A stretch of DNA of 15,023 nt, taken from the NCBI GenBank assembly GCA_030609445.1, contig JAUWCF010000003.1:1-15023 (forward strand), written 5' to 3'. Made by a program: the position numbers and the translations under genes. The DNA is from Thermoplasmatota archaeon. Lineage in GTDB: Archaea; Thermoplasmatota; E2; DHVEG-1. Of the stretch, positions 7,176-14,729 are shown piece by piece. The notes under the pieces were generated by a model. That model worked only from the letters and a program-made list of their open reading frames with translations. It was not told the origin of the DNA and ran no database searches. Position 1 is the stretch's first letter, and each line of letters begins with the position of its first letter.

Positions 7176-8990
7176 TCATTCAACGGTAACAGACTTTGCA
7201 AGATTACGTGGTTTATCGATAGAGCAATTTCTAAGATTTGCGACATGATACGCCAGAAGTTGAAGAATAACTGTGATGGGGACGCAGGATAACAACGTTG
7301 AATTTGATGGGAATCTTAAAACAAAATCTGCATGTTTTTCAATTTCAACATCATGCTCATCAGCAATAGCAATTACTTGAGGACCTCTTGCCTTTATCTC
7401 ACTGATGTTTGCAAGAATTTTATTATATGTTGAGTCATTAGTAGCAATAGCAACTACCGGTGTATCTTTTGTAAGCAGAGCAAATGGGCCATGTTTGAGT
7501 TCACCTGCTGCAAAACCTTCAGCGTGGATATATGATATTTCTTTAAGTTTTAATGCGCCTTCTAATGAGAGAGGATAGTTTATTCCTCGCCCAATGAAAA
7601 AAACCGATTTCGAGTCTTTAATTTGTTTTGCAATTCTTTTTATTTCGTTGCTGTTATCAAGTATTTGTCGAACCTCTCTAGGAAGTTTCTTTAATCGAAG
7701 GATGTAGTCATAGATATCATTCGAGCCTAGGGTATTTTTTATTGATGCAATTTTTAATGCAGTTAAGAGAAGAATAATAATTTGGGAGGTAAATGTTTTT
7801 GTTGCCGCAACTCCAATTTCTGGTCCAGATTGTGTAAGGATATATCCGTCAGTAATTCTTGTTGCAGTACTGCCAATAACATTGGTGATTGCTAGTGTTT
7901 TACAGCCTGAGTGTTTTGCTTCTCGTAAAGCTGCTAGCGTATCTGATGTTTCACCTGATTGTGTGATAGCGATAACAAGTGATGATTTGTTTCTTGTGCT
8001 AAAGAATCGATATTCTGAAGCGGTTTCTACAATGACAGGAATTTTGCATGTTTGTTCTATGATGTATTTTCCAGCTAGACCTGCATAATACGATGTTCCA
8101 CAGGCAACGATATGAATGGAATCAGTTCCGTTTGTTAGAAGTTTTTCAACTTCTTCAGGGAAATTAATGGTTTGTTTTATTTCTGATACTCTGCCTCTTA
8201 AAGCCTGGTTGATTGCGTCGGGTTGATCAAAAATTTCTTTTAACATGAAATGCGGGAAACCAGATTTTTCAGCGTCCTTTACATTCCATGTAATGATATC
8301 TTCTTTCTTTGTAACTTCTTTTTTGTTTTCATCAAAAACATGTATTGATTTTTTTGTTATGACACAAAGCTCTCCTTCATCTAGATAAATTACTCTATTT
8401 GTATATTTGAGTAACGCTGGGATGTCTGAGGCGATGAAATTTTCATTATCTCCCACTCCTAGGATAAGCGGACTTTCTTTTCTGGCACCGACAAGTGTTT
8501 CTGGTTCATCTTCGCACATAACAACAATTGCATAGGCTCCCTGAATTTGTTTTAGGGTAGTAAACACTGCCGCCTCGAGGTTACCTTCATAATGTTCTTC
8601 GAGGAGATGGGCGATAACTTCTGTATCTGTTTGAGATGTGAATGTGTGTCCCTTGTTTTCCAACTCTTCTTTTAATTTTTTGAAGTTTTCTATAATCCCA
8701 TTATGAACGACTATGATTTTTCTATTGGGGCTTATTTGAGGATGCGCATTTTCTTTGTTTACTTTTCCGTGAGTGCCCCATCTTGTGTGTCCTATGCCAA
8801 TATCTCCTTTGATTAAGGGGATTTCTTTTTCTAAATTAGTTATTTCTCCAACTTCTTTAAACACCTGTAGTTTGTCATCTATTATTCCTATGCCTGCTGA
8901 ATCATATCCTCTATAGTCAAGCCTTTTTAAACCATCTATAATCACGTCTTTTGCTTCTCTAAACCCGATATAGCCAATTATTCCGCACAC
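7176..8990 (-). CDS. glmS: Glutamine--fructose-6-phosphate aminotransferase (isomerizing)
   Basis: GlmS converts fructose-6-phosphate and glutamine to glucosamine-6-phosphate and glutamate, the committed step of amino-sugar synthesis. The 604 residues are the usual full length. The N-terminal class II glutaminase domain starts MCGIIGYIG with nucleophile Cys2 and has RGYDS at 27-31 and HTRWGTHG at 68-75. Two SIS sugar-isomerase domains follow: CGTS at 297-300, TQSGETSDT at 343-351, GRGINYP at 467-473, then HAEGFAAGELKHGP at 489-502. The chain ends in the canonical DKPRNLAKSVTVE. The start codon is GTG, one base after the stop of the upstream GlmU paralog. GTGAT within the end of that gene can serve as ribosome binding site, so translation is probably coupled. 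No glmS ribozyme is visible, nor is there room for one. Confidence 0.96.
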   Translation of the reverse strand: MCGIIGYIGFREAKDVIIDGLKRLDYRGYDSAGIGIIDDKLQVFKEVGEITNLEKEIPLIKGDIGIGHTRWGTHGKVNKENAHPQISPNRKIIVVHNGIIENFKKLKEELENKGHTFTSQTDTEVIAHLLEEHYEGNLEAAVFTTLKQIQGAYAIVVMCEDEPETLVGARKESPLILGVGDNENFIASDIPALLKYTNRVIYLDEGELCVITKKSIHVFDENKKEVTKKEDIITWNVKDAEKSGFPHFMLKEIFDQPDAINQALRGRVSEIKQTINFPEEVEKLLTNGTDSIHIVACGTSYYAGLAGKYIIEQTCKIPVIVETASEYRFFSTRNKSSLVIAITQSGETSDTLAALREAKHSGCKTLAITNVIGSTATRITDGYILTQSGPEIGVAATKTFTSQIIILLLTALKIASIKNTLGSNDIYDYILRLKKLPREVRQILDNSNEIKRIAKQIKDSKSVFFIGRGINYPLSLEGALKLKEISYIHAEGFAAGELKHGPFALLTKDTPVVAIATNDSTYNKILANISEIKARGPQVIAIADEHDVEIEKHADFVLRFPSNSTLLSCVPITVILQLLAYHVANLRNCSIDKPRNLAKSVTVE

Positions 8991-8991
8991 G

Positions 8992-10176
8992 TTACATCAC
9001 TTTGCTTTCACTTGGTATGTTTTTGCTTATTTTTTTCAATGGTTCAATTTCGCATCTTCTCCCAATTATTATTCCTGATTCTACAACAACGTTATTTCCT
9101 ATAGTGCAATCTTCACCGATCATGGTACCAATGTTTTTTATTTTTTTAAATTCACCTTCAGTTTCGATGGTCGCTTCTCCTGTTATATTTGAAAAATTAT
9201 TTCCGATTATGTTTCCTTTAGCAATGATTGAATGTGAGATATATGAGCTGGAGTTGATATGGACGTCTTCCATTATGATGCTGTTTCTGATCTCGCAGAA
9301 AGGGCGGATGGAAGAGTTATTCCCAATGGTTGTTGAAGGAAAGATACAGGCATTTGGCCCTATCTCACATCCACTACCGATTATCACAGGTCCAACAATA
9401 TAACAGCCTGAGTAGATGGTGGTATCTTTTCCTATGGAAACCGCACCTTTCATGGTAACTCCTTTTTCAATAACGCCACTTGTAGATGCTGGAAAATGAT
9501 GAATCATAGCTTCGTTCACACTGATGAGATCCCAGGGATACACGATATCCATCCATAAATCTGCAAGTATTGTATTGATGGTTTTGTTTTTTTCAACGGT
9601 TGATTGAATAACAGATGAAAGCGTGTAAATGCCTTGAGATGTTAATTCTTCTATCTCGTCAAATACTTCGTAAGGAAGCTTATATATTCCTGTTGAAATA
9701 AACTTACCTAGTTCTTCTTTTGGTTTTTCAACAAGTTCTTTAAGAATGGTTTTTTCTATAAAAACGACGCCGTATTTTGATGGATGCGGATGTTCTTTTA
9801 TAAGGATGCAGTATTCTGATTTGGCATTAATTAATTTTGAAATGCTGTTTTGATCGATGATGTTATCTCCAGACAGGGCGATAAATGAGTCATTGAGTTT
9901 GTTTTTTGCTTGTAGTAACGCATGGGCAGTACCTAGCTGTTTATCCTGAATTACATAAGTGATTTTGATGCCTTTGTAGTTTTTAAAATACTCCATAATG
10001 ACTTCTTTTTTGTATCCAACAACAACGACGATTTCATCAATCCCGCAGTTTCTTGCTGCATCAAAAACATATTCAAGTACTGGTTTGTTTGCAACAGGTA
10101 GCATTACCTTTGGCATGGTTTCGGTAAATGGTCGTAATCTTTTTCCTTCGCCTGCAGCTAGAATTACCGCTTTCAT
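8992..10176 (-). CDS. GlmU-like sugar-1-phosphate nucleotidylyltransferase with altered acetyltransferase domain
   Basis: A 394-residue paralog of the GlmU two genes downstream, aligning with it almost without gaps up to residue 315. The nucleotidyltransferase domain is complete: LAAGEGKR at 6-13, PKVM at 22-25, LGTAHA at 81-86, SGDN at 102-105 and YPWDL at 213-217. It should therefore activate a sugar-1-phosphate with a nucleotide, likely UTP. The C-terminal beta-helix is present (IGSGCEIGPN, IGNNSSI, IGEDCTIGNN). But where GlmU has PHQNYVGD, this protein has NSSSYISH at 308-315, so H309 is Ser and D315 is His, and the GAGT segment reads IIGNNFSNITGE. The GlcN-1-phosphate acetyltransferase activity is therefore doubtful. 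It overlaps the glmS unit by proximity (1-nt gap) and probably heads that operon. GGCGAT, 5 nt before the ATG, is a plausible ribosome binding site. Confidence 0.9.
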   Translation of the reverse strand: MKAVILAAGEGKRLRPFTETMPKVMLPVANKPVLEYVFDAARNCGIDEIVVVVGYKKEVIMEYFKNYKGIKITYVIQDKQLGTAHALLQAKNKLNDSFIALSGDNIIDQNSISKLINAKSEYCILIKEHPHPSKYGVVFIEKTILKELVEKPKEELGKFISTGIYKLPYEVFDEIEELTSQGIYTLSSVIQSTVEKNKTINTILADLWMDIVYPWDLISVNEAMIHHFPASTSGVIEKGVTMKGAVSIGKDTTIYSGCYIVGPVIIGSGCEIGPNACIFPSTTIGNNSSIRPFCEIRNSIIMEDVHINSSSYISHSIIAKGNIIGNNFSNITGEATIETEGEFKKIKNIGTMIGEDCTIGNNVVVESGIIIGRRCEIEPLKKISKNIPSESKVM

Positions 10177-10209
10177 TATATCGCCTTCTGATGGTAGCTT
10201 GGTTCAGGT

Positions 10210-10221
10210 ATTTTATATTTT
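10210..10221 (-). promoter_or_regulatory. Possible TATA-like box of the glmU-paralog/glmS/glmU operon
   Basis: AAAATATAAAATA on the minus strand lies about 35-45 nt before the ATG of the GlmU paralog in a 127-nt gap. The spacing would give a short leader containing the GGCGAT ribosome binding site. The whole gap is AT-rich, so the exact box is uncertain. Confidence 0.35.
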
Positions 10222-10303
10222 CTCATAAAACGTATTTCAATGGCAAGATTCTTAGTTAATTTAATAAAAATACGCTATTTTTTGTTTTCAATCTGATGGC
10301 TTT

Positions 10304-10708
10304 TTATCCGATTACTTGTACTACTTGTTTGTTTACGATGAGAAATTCCACCAGTTCGCCTGATTTTTTTAATTCTTGTAAAAGATTATAGTTTAAGATG
10401 TGTTCATATTTTGATAAGACTCTGCTTCCGCTTGGTGACCAGCTTGCTATTTCTACTTGATGTGAACCGAAGTCTTTTACACTTCCGAGTATGGTAAATG
10501 ATTCTGTTGTTAGTTTAAATGGACAAGAAGCACATTCGATGACTGTTTTATATGGGACGTAAGGATTTTCAGTATCGGATATTGGCTCTATTTGAACCAT
10601 TGTTAAGATCCCTTTGCATTGCGGACAAATCATGGAGCCACCAGTTTTGTCCCAAATGTCTTTTAAAACGTCCATGTTTTTTTTAAAACTCATCTCAGTA
10701 AGCTCCAT
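10304..10708 (-). CDS. Zinc-ribbon protein of unknown function
   Basis: This 134-residue protein belongs to no family I can name. It has one zinc-ribbon-like module: CPQCKG at 29-34 and CASCPF at 59-64, separated by a 27-residue segment. The rest is mixed strand and helix, with a hydrophobic C-terminal pair of strands (LVEFLIVNKQVVQVIG). There is no signal peptide or membrane helix, so it is probably cytoplasmic. A TATTATAT box is 25-32 nt before the ATG, supporting a leaderless transcript from this exact start; an inner Met at residue 6 is less likely. It is followed by the GlmU paralog after 127 nt with a possible separate promoter, so a link to amino-sugar metabolism is not established. 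RNA or protein binding is a guess from the ribbon only. Confidence 0.82.
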   Translation of the reverse strand: MELTEMSFKKNMDVLKDIWDKTGGSMICPQCKGILTMVQIEPISDTENPYVPYKTVIECASCPFKLTTESFTILGSVKDFGSHQVEIASWSPSGSRVLSKYEHILNYNLLQELKKSGELVEFLIVNKQVVQVIG

Positions 10709-10732
10709 CCGTATAATATACCTGCTTCTCCC

Positions 10733-10740
10733 ATATAATA
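10733..10740 (-). promoter_or_regulatory. TATA box of the zinc-ribbon gene
   Basis: TATTATAT on the minus strand is 25-32 nt before the ATG, which fits a leaderless archaeal transcript. A second AT-rich stretch near 10711-10721 is too close to the start to be the TATA box. Confidence 0.55.
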
Positions 10741-10819
10741 GTTTTGGTCAAAATATCGATGGAGCGGTGTAAATAGTCTTATTAAATTGATAATTGATCT
10801 CGGATGTGAGGCGTCGTTG

Positions 10820-11608
10820 ATGAAAATCATTACATTTCTTTCGGATTTCGGGTTAAAAGGTGGGTATGTCGCTCAGATGAAAGGCGTTGCATCAGGTATT
10901 TCTGATGCAAGGCTTGTTGATATAACCCATGAAATAACGCCGCATAATATTTTTGAGGGGGCTTTTGTTCTTCGGTCGGTTGTCCCATATTTTCCTATGG
11001 GCGGTGTTCATGTAGCTGTTGTTGATCCTAGTGTGGGTACTGAGAGGAAAGGTATTGTTGTTGCTACGAGAAAACATGTTTTTATTGGTCCTGATAACGG
11101 TCTTTTGATGCCTGCCGCTCACTTTTTTGGTGATTTTGTTGTTTATGAGATTACAAATAAAAAATATATGCTTTCTTCTTTATCTAATACGTTTCATGGG
11201 AGGGATGTTTTTGCTCCTGTTGCAGCACATATTACAAATGGTGTGTCTTTTGAGGAGGTTGGTAGTAGAATCAATGATTTTGTTGATTTGGATTTTGGAT
11301 GTGGCAGAAGAAAGGATAACGTTGTTGTTGGGAAGGTTATTCATGTTGATAGATTTGGAAATGTTGTAACTAATATTTCATCAGATATTGTACTTAAGGA
11401 TATAGGTTATAATAAAAAAGTTAAGGTCTTGATTGGTAAAAATGCTATTGAGGTTCTTTTTGTTCGTTCGTATGGTTTTGTGAAAAAGGGAGATGCGCTT
11501 GCAACTATTGGGAGTAGTGATTTTTTTGAAATTGGTGTAAACCAAGGAAATGCTTCTAAAAAGTTGTCTGTTAAAGAGGGAGATGTTGTAAAGGTTATGT
11601 TTGATTAG
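10820..11608 (+). CDS. S-adenosyl-L-methionine hydroxide adenosyltransferase (DUF62)
   Basis: The family is related to bacterial fluorinases and chlorinases but uses water/hydroxide, splitting S-adenosylmethionine to adenosine and methionine. Numbering from the ATG at 10820 gives 262 residues, the usual length. Landmarks are ITFLSDFG at 4-11, GGYVAQMKG at 14-22, [14 protein letters not shown] at 67-80, GPDNGL at 90-95, [12 protein letters not shown] at 125-136, and [10 protein letters not shown] in the C-terminal domain. D69, R76 and H126 match the Asp-Arg-His set that is characteristic of the hydroxide-using enzymes. An in-frame ATG at 10787 would add 11 residues unlike the family, and GTGAGG lies before the inner ATG, so the inner start is preferred. 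The stop overlaps the stop of the convergent DUF357 gene by 4 bases. The physiological role of the family is not well established. Confidence 0.92.
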   Translation: MKIITFLSDFGLKGGYVAQMKGVASGISDARLVDITHEITPHNIFEGAFVLRSVVPYFPMGGVHVAVVDPSVGTERKGIVVATRKHVFIGPDNGLLMPAAHFFGDFVVYEITNKKYMLSSLSNTFHGRDVFAPVAAHITNGVSFEEVGSRINDFVDLDFGCGRRKDNVVVGKVIHVDRFGNVVTNISSDIVLKDIGYNKKVKVLIGKNAIEVLFVRSYGFVKKGDALATIGSSDFFEIGVNQGNASKKLSVKEGDVVKVMFD

Positions 11609-11817
11609 AATTTTATTATTGCGTCGAGGAGTCCATGTGCATAGTTTATGCATCCAAAGGCTGTGAAGAAATCTTTTTTTTCTAGGTAGTATTTTGAGTC
11701 TTCGAAGTATTGAGTTGCTAGTTCTATTATTTTTTGATTATTTTTGGTGGTTTTTGTTTTTTTTACGTTTTCTTCAAACATTGTGATATCTTTTTGTATT
11801 CTTGTTTTTTCGTCCAT
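11605..11817 (-). CDS. DUF357 family small helical protein
   Basis: This 70-residue, fully helical, charged protein ends in a stretch typical of archaeal DUF357: a [19 protein letters not shown] helix followed by LLDAIIKF. The family is a small helical bundle found across archaea with no established function. No membrane segment or signal is present. It is convergent with the DUF62 gene, and the two stops share TTAG. The start is an ATG without a good ribosome binding site. A weak AATTTATGA element lies about 33-39 nt upstream and might be its promoter. Confidence 0.85.
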   Translation of the reverse strand: MDEKTRIQKDITMFEENVKKTKTTKNNQKIIELATQYFEDSKYYLEKKDFFTAFGCINYAHGLLDAIIKF

Positions 11818-11874
11818 GGCATCTGAGATGTGAGACCGTATTTGTGGTCATAAATTTTTTCCTTGTTTTGTGTT

Positions 11875-11928
11875 TTTTGTCGTTTTTAATCCGACATAAT
11901 GTTTTGTCGTTTTTGAGCCGACAAAATG
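11875..11928 (+). repeat. Two tandem 27-bp inverted-repeat units, probable operators
   Basis: Unit 1 (11875-11901) and unit 2 (11902-11928) abut directly and agree at 24 of 27 positions. Each is an inverted repeat with arms TTTTGTCG and CGACAAAA around a 9-nt T-rich spacer. Unit 2 arms are perfect over 8 bp, and unit 1 has one mismatch (CGACATAA). They lie a few bases upstream of a TATA-like box and 68 nt before the start of a winged-helix regulator gene, the expected place for autoregulatory operators. A hairpin in RNA is possible but neither copy is followed by a T-tract. Confidence 0.75.
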
Positions 11929-11934
11929 AAAAAG

Positions 11935-11969
11935 TATTTAAACTTATGAAATAAAGTAATTATATAAAT
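11935..11969 (+). promoter_or_regulatory. Promoter region of the regulator-transporter operon (two candidate TATA boxes)
   Basis: TATTTAAA at 11935-11942 and TTATATAAAT at 11960-11969 are both good archaeal TATA candidates. The first sits 7 nt after the operator pair and would give a leader of about 30 nt carrying the GGTG ribosome binding site at 11985-11988. The second, 27-36 nt before the ATG, would give an almost leaderless mRNA. The first arrangement uses the ribosome binding site and places the operators over the upstream (BRE) element, so bound regulator could block initiation. Confidence 0.6.
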
Positions 11970-11995
11970 CTAATAATATAATTTGGTGTAAAATA

Positions 11996-12394
11996 ATGAC
12001 AGGGCACGTGCTTCGTATAGATAAAAATTCCGAAAGAGCAGTGCACGAGCTATTGAAATCAAAAGCTGAATCAAGGATTTATATCTATCTCCTCAGAAAA
12101 AATGGGGCAAGAAGCGAAGAGATCATCAAAGGCACCAAACTTCATCCAAGTACAGTACGAGAACTTCTCTCCAAAATGCATGGGCAACAGTTAATTTATC
12201 GTGAAAAACTAAAAAATGACAGCATAGGGAAAAACCCCTATTTCTATCGAGCAGTTTCTCCTGTTAAACTTCTACAAAAAAAGGCAAAAGAAATCGAAGA
12301 TAGGCTAAATAGAATTGCAAATCTAACCGGTAAAAAAGATAAAGACACCAAATACGTGAGAATAAAAATCTATAAACGAGGCGGAAACGCATGA
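11996..12394 (+). CDS. Winged helix-turn-helix transcriptional regulator (ArsR/TrmB-like)
   Basis: This 132-residue DNA-binding protein has a helix-turn-helix at about 25-62: RIYIYLLRKNG, then SEEIIKGTKL, then the recognition helix HPSTVRELLSKM. A beta wing follows (LIYREK... NPYFYRAVSP, about 66-89), then a charged C-terminal helix (about 90-110) that could dimerise, and a basic tail. I cannot place it in one named family; ArsR-like or TrmB-like are the nearest. GGTG lies 7 nt before the ATG. Its stop overlaps the transporter start (ATGA), so the two are translationally coupled. The paired inverted repeats just upstream suggest it binds its own promoter and controls the transporter. Repression is more likely than activation because the sites adjoin the TATA box, but this is inferred. 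Confidence 0.87.
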   Translation: MTGHVLRIDKNSERAVHELLKSKAESRIYIYLLRKNGARSEEIIKGTKLHPSTVRELLSKMHGQQLIYREKLKNDSIGKNPYFYRAVSPVKLLQKKAKEIEDRLNRIANLTGKKDKDTKYVRIKIYKRGGNA

Positions 12395-14631
12395 ATACAA
12401 AAACAATTGCAAAAATCTTAGTAAAACAACCAAAAGCGGTTGTCATAGTGTTTACTATATTTACTGTAATTGTTGCCCTTCAGATCCAGAATGTGTATAT
12501 GGTATCAGATATCACCGGTTATCTCCCTGAAGATAATCCTTCAATACAGCTCTGGGAAGAAATCAATGAGGAATTTCAGATAGGATCAACTATCGTCATT
12601 TATGTCGAAGCAGATGACATACGGGATCCCTATGTTTTACGGGAGATGGATCGCGTCAGCACTAAAATTAACGCTTATGATCTTGATAAAGGTGAAAAAG
12701 ATGGTATCGTTTCTGTAACAAGTATCGCTTCACTTATAAAAGATGAAAACGCAAAACCAAATATCCCTGGAGGCTTGGGGGGAACCGGAAAATTTGAAAT
12801 CCCTGACGATAGAAACCTTATTTCTCGTTATCTTGCAAGAGTTCTCATACAAGAAATGAAAGGAATTCTTTTTATAAACACCTATAAAATAGCAGTAATT
12901 GTCATACAGCTATCTGATGAGGCTGATTATCATGTCGTGCTTGATAATGTTGAAGCAGCTATTGACCGAGAGGCACGATATTCAGATATGATGGTAACCG
13001 GTCTTATTGCAATGCAGCAGGCAATTCAAAAAGAAAGCATGCAAAGCATGATGATAATTTTCCCTGTTGCAATACTATTTATTTCCATTGTAATCTTTTT
13101 CTTCAATAGAACAATAAAAGGAATCATCATCATCTTTCTACCATTGGCATATGCACTTGCCTTAACATTTGGAGTTTTTGGAATGGTGATGCCGGAGCTT
13201 ACTCTTTTGTCAATTGCAGTTGTAGCTCTTCTTATTGGACTAGGTGTTGATTATTCCATTCATATACTTAATAGGTTTTCTGAAGAGGTTGATTTAGAGG
13301 ATAAAATTGAGGTAGTTGAAAAAACACTCCGGCTTACTGGTAAAGCGGTGTTACTCTCTACAATTACGACAATGATTGGTTTTGGGTCACTCATGGTGTC
13401 AAGTATGCCTCCAATGGTAACCTTTGGTCTTGGATGTATTATTGGTATTTTGTTCTGTTTTGTTTCTGCAACGATTCTTGTGCCTTGCCTTGCGATCATA
13501 TTAAAGTTTGAAAAGAAAGGTCGTGCGCATAACTGGTGGAGAATTGTTGCAAATATTGCTGTTGATAACAAAAAACGATTTGCAGTACTTGCATGTTTTT
13601 TTACTGTTATGTCTCTTGTTGTACTACCAAGCATAACAACTGATGTTAACTATTTTGACATGATTCCAGAAGGCGTTCCAGAAGTAGAAAAATATTTTGA
13701 ATATGCAGATAATTTTGGAGGCGGAACCAGCGTCAACATGATTCTCATAGAGACAGAGCCTCAGGGTCTTACCTATCCTGAGACTATAGACGCTATCTAT
13801 ACTATGCAGGAGGAAATGAGAAAGACAGGTGCAACTGTTGCTTCAATTGCTGACGTATTAAAAGAAGCCTATGATATATTGGAAAGAAACACGATCCTAG
13901 AAAAACTTGCTGAATTTGCAAGTGCAGAAGAAATAATATTTGACCGGGTAGCAAAAGAAGGCCTTGTTGATGATGATTATTCAAAGACTATTGTTTTTGT
14001 ATATTTCCCTATTGGAAAGAGCACTCGCGAGCTGGAGGTGTTGATAAATAAAATCAATGACATTGCTTCAAACACAGTATTACCCTATAACGGTCGTACT
14101 TCTAAATTAACCGGTCAAGATGCAATGAATGTGGAGATCAATAATCAGCTTTTAGATGAACAATTACGTTCTATGATTATTGCACTATTAGTTGTCCTTG
14201 CGGCACTTATCGTTATATTTAACTCCTCATTGTGGGGATTTTTAACGATGATTCCTGTCATGTTTGTTCTCGTTTGGGAACCAGGATTTCTTGTAATGCT
14301 TGATATCTCGCTTTCTGTTGTAACAATTTCTATTGCTTCTATTATGATAGGCATAGGTATTGATTATGGCATACATGTCACAGAAAGGGTTAGAGAAGAG
14401 CTGGCTAAAGGAAAAGCGAGAAAGAAGGCGACAAAGGACGCTATTGAAAAAACAGGTCTTTCACTCATCGAAGCAGCTTGTACTACAATTGCGGGTCTTG
14501 CTTCTGTATATTTTGTTGATATTCCTGCAATACAACATTTCGCAACAATTGTCATTATTATGACTATTTCTTCACTTGTTGCTGCAGTGTTTATCCTACC
14601 TATCTTTTATAGTTTAAAGTTCGTTAAGTAG
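12391..14631 (+). CDS. RND superfamily transporter, MMPL/HAE3-like
   Basis: A 746-residue membrane protein made of two homologous halves. Each has one helix, a large extracytoplasmic domain, then a five-helix bundle. Helix 1 lies at about 17-33 and the first outer domain at about 34-215, with helices at about 218-370. The second half starts with a helix near 397-413, has its outer domain to about 590, and helices to the C terminus. The fourth helix of each half carries the RND proton-relay-type Asp: GLGVDYSIH (D287) and GIGIDYGIH (D658). This architecture is that of archaeal/bacterial HAE3-type exporters and MmpL proteins, energised by proton or sodium gradients. Lipids, hydrophobic compounds or drugs are possible cargo, and the sequence does not decide. 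A four-base overlap with the regulator and a GAGGCGG ribosome binding site 7 nt before the ATG support coupled expression. No partner subunits are nearby. Confidence 0.92.
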   Translation: MNTKTIAKILVKQPKAVVIVFTIFTVIVALQIQNVYMVSDITGYLPEDNPSIQLWEEINEEFQIGSTIVIYVEADDIRDPYVLREMDRVSTKINAYDLDKGEKDGIVSVTSIASLIKDENAKPNIPGGLGGTGKFEIPDDRNLISRYLARVLIQEMKGILFINTYKIAVIVIQLSDEADYHVVLDNVEAAIDREARYSDMMVTGLIAMQQAIQKESMQSMMIIFPVAILFISIVIFFFNRTIKGIIIIFLPLAYALALTFGVFGMVMPELTLLSIAVVALLIGLGVDYSIHILNRFSEEVDLEDKIEVVEKTLRLTGKAVLLSTITTMIGFGSLMVSSMPPMVTFGLGCIIGILFCFVSATILVPCLAIILKFEKKGRAHNWWRIVANIAVDNKKRFAVLACFFTVMSLVVLPSITTDVNYFDMIPEGVPEVEKYFEYADNFGGGTSVNMILIETEPQGLTYPETIDAIYTMQEEMRKTGATVASIADVLKEAYDILERNTILEKLAEFASAEEIIFDRVAKEGLVDDDYSKTIVFVYFPIGKSTRELEVLINKINDIASNTVLPYNGRTSKLTGQDAMNVEINNQLLDEQLRSMIIALLVVLAALIVIFNSSLWGFLTMIPVMFVLVWEPGFLVMLDISLSVVTISIASIMIGIGIDYGIHVTERVREELAKGKARKKATKDAIEKTGLSLIEAACTTIAGLASVYFVDIPAIQHFATIVIIMTISSLVAAVFILPIFYSLKFVK

Positions 14632-14702
14632 GAAAAAACCCATAAAAATAGAGAATGAACAAAGAAGTGGACTGATTTCATTTCTACATTACTCTATGGA
14701 AT

Positions 14703-14729
14703 TAAAAAGGAAAAGAAGAGAGAATGGTT
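14703..14729 (-). terminator. Possible T-rich terminator after the right-edge gene
   Basis: Directly after the stop codon of the right-edge gene, the minus strand runs through repeated pyrimidine tracts (TTCTCTCTTC, then TTTTCC, then TTTTT). Archaeal RNA polymerase can terminate on such T-runs without a hairpin. No stem is visible, so this is a weak call. Confidence 0.3.

Noticed and set aside
7160..7246. N-terminal extension of GlmU by 29 residues to an upstream in-frame Met
   Set aside because: It overlaps the end of glmS, contains no family sequence, and the inner ATG starts exactly at the conserved MKCVILAAGEG.
8988..9060. A glmS ribozyme or other leader RNA before glmS
   Set aside because: Only one base separates glmS from the previous coding region, so there is no leader to hold one.
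10787..10819. Upstream in-frame ATG of the DUF62 gene
   Set aside because: The 11 extra residues are outside the family's usual start, and the inner ATG begins at [11 protein letters not shown] with GTGAGG upstream.
11875..11926. Inverted repeats as intrinsic terminators of the DUF62 or DUF357 genes
   Set aside because: They lie upstream of both DUF357 and the regulator, not after any gene end, and are not followed by T-tracts.
11875..11928. The two 27-bp units as the start of a CRISPR array
   Set aside because: The units abut with no spacer between them, there are only two, and they sit at a promoter.
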